A DNA stretch of 7,731 nt from assembly GCA_902406135.1 (NCBI GenBank), contig CABPCX010000077.1, positions 1-7,731 of the forward strand. The letters run 5' to 3'. Below the pieces are notes generated by a model. The model made no database searches. It was given only the letters and a program-made list of their open reading frames with translations, and was not told where the DNA came from. A program made the translations under genes and the position numbers. Below are positions 7,104 to 7,731 of the stretch, one piece after another (position 1 is the first letter of the stretch; the number at the start of each line of letters is the position of its first letter). This DNA comes from an uncultured Eubacteriales bacterium (GTDB lineage: Bacteria > Bacillota > Clostridia > Lachnospirales > Anaerotignaceae).

Positions 7104-7200
7104 CTAATTTTAAAAAAAACATATGGAAATTTATTCATAAATGTGGTAATTTAGATCTGTAATTCATTTTACAAATACAAAAGAATAAGGAGGCAATATT
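7104..7200 (+). other. AT-rich 5' leader of the rubrerythrin transcript
   Basis: This leader holds only weak structure: an AT palindrome ATTTATtcATAAAT (7129-7142), a possible five-base-pair hairpin TGTAA/TTACA (7158-7162 with 7169-7173), and a near-repeat (7123-7133 and 7143-7153, 9 of 11 bases alike). No riboswitch or terminator-antiterminator pair was recognised. It ends in a perfect ribosome binding site, AAGGAGG at 7187-7193, seven bases before the ATG. Confidence 0.4.
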
Positions 7201-7731
7201 ATGGAACTTAAAGGCTCAAGAACAGAAAAAAATCTTATGGAAGCATTCGCCGGTGAAAGCCAGGCAAGAAACAAATATACATACTTCGCTAGCGTAGCTA
7301 AAAAAGAGGGATATGAGCAGATTTCAGCTATATTCCAGCATACAGCAGATAATGAAAAAGAACATGCTAAAATGTGGTTCAAAGAACTTAAGGGTATCGG
7401 CACAACAGCTGAAAACCTTCGTTCAGCTGCTGAAGGCGAAAACTATGAGTGGACAGATATGTACGATAACTTTGCAAAAGTTGCTGAAGAAGAAGGCTTC
7501 AAAGAACTTGCTGCAAAATTCCGTATGGTAGCTGCCATCGAAAAAACTCATGAAGAAAGATACAGAAAGCTTCTTAACAATGTTGAGATGCAGAAAGTAT
7601 TTGAAAAGAGCGAAGAAACTATGTGGGAATGCCGTAACTGCGGACATATCGTAATCGGCAAAAAAGCTCCTGAAGTTTGCCCTGTATGCGCTCATCCTCA
7701 GGCATATTTTGAAGTTAGAAAAGAAAACTAC
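7201..7731 (+). CDS. rbr: Rubrerythrin, complete or lacking only the stop codon
   Basis: Rubrerythrin is a cytosolic non-haem iron peroxidase that reduces hydrogen peroxide to water in anaerobes, drawing electrons from NADH through rubredoxin-type partners. The 177 visible residues contain a four-helix ferritin-like domain (about 1-135) and a C-terminal rubredoxin domain (about 140-177). Diiron ligands are recognisable as Glu19 in AFAGES, the ExxH motifs Glu52/His55 and Glu114/His117, and the EEE cluster at 96-98. The rubredoxin iron site is Cys144-x2-Cys147 and Cys160-x2-Cys163. The domain order, ferritin-like then rubredoxin, is that of classical rubrerythrin, not the reversed form found in some clostridia. 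The ending FEVRKENY resembles usual family C-termini, so the stop probably lies immediately beyond 7731. It is divergent from the rsmB operon with its own promoter and strong ribosome binding site, and is functionally unrelated to its neighbours. Codon use looks like that of a well-expressed gene. Confidence 0.96.
   Translation, partial: MELKGSRTEKNLMEAFAGESQARNKYTYFASVAKKEGYEQISAIFQHTADNEKEHAKMWFKELKGIGTTAENLRSAAEGENYEWTDMYDNFAKVAEEEGFKELAAKFRMVAAIEKTHEERYRKLLNNVEMQKVFEKSEETMWECRNCGHIVIGKKAPEVCPVCAHPQAYFEVRKENY

Noticed and set aside
7158..7173. TGTAA/TTACA inverted repeat as a transcription terminator
   Set aside because: The stem is only five AT-rich base pairs with no following U-tract, and it sits within a leader directly before a ribosome binding site.
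7423..7695. A 90-codon minus-strand open frame opposite rubrerythrin
   Set aside because: Its Phe/Ser-rich product mirrors the Lys/Glu-rich rubrerythrin codons. Rubrerythrin has all metal ligands and a perfect ribosome binding site.

Overview
The window is a conserved housekeeping locus from an AT-rich, anaerobic low-GC Gram-positive bacterium, most likely a clostridium. Three things point there. The gene order rsmB-rlmN-prpC-prkC-rsgA-rpe is the classic Firmicutes cluster. Shine-Dalgarno sequences are strong (AAGGAGG, GAGGTGA, GAGGTGG). A rubrerythrin, a peroxide-scavenging protein typical of anaerobes, flanks the cluster. Genus and species cannot be told from this sequence.

Layout: positions 1-6990 are one tightly packed minus-strand operon, read right to left. 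In transcription order it holds rsmB (16S rRNA m5C methyltransferase), rlmN (23S rRNA/tRNA m2A methyltransferase), prpC (PP2C phosphatase), prkC (membrane Ser/Thr kinase with PASTA repeats), rsgA (30S-assembly GTPase) and rpe (ribulose-phosphate 3-epimerase, cut by the left edge). The junctions are, in order, 0, 4 and 2 bases of spacing, then overlaps of 1 and 4 bases. Every internal ribosome binding site lies inside the preceding gene, so translation is probably coupled. Positions 6991-7200 are a divergent regulatory region, with a leftward promoter for the operon and a rightward promoter for the rubrerythrin. An imperfect palindrome overlaps the rightward -35 box. Positions 7201-7731 encode rubrerythrin, apparently cut just before its stop codon.

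How the genes fit together: RsmB, RlmN and RsgA modify or mature the ribosome. PrkC and PrpC form a reversible phosphorylation switch thought to report cell-wall and growth state, and in Bacillus subtilis the RsgA orthologue (CpgA) is a PrkC substrate. Rpe belongs to the pentose phosphate pathway. The rubrerythrin is probably an independent oxidative-stress gene placed where priA, def and fmt often lie in related genomes.

I found no undescribed biological system. The points most worth a second look are the possible peroxide-responsive operator in the divergent region, the alternating acidic and basic blocks in the PrkC linker, the long Ser/Thr/Asn/Gly-rich PrkC tail, and unusual residues in the PrkC ATP pocket.
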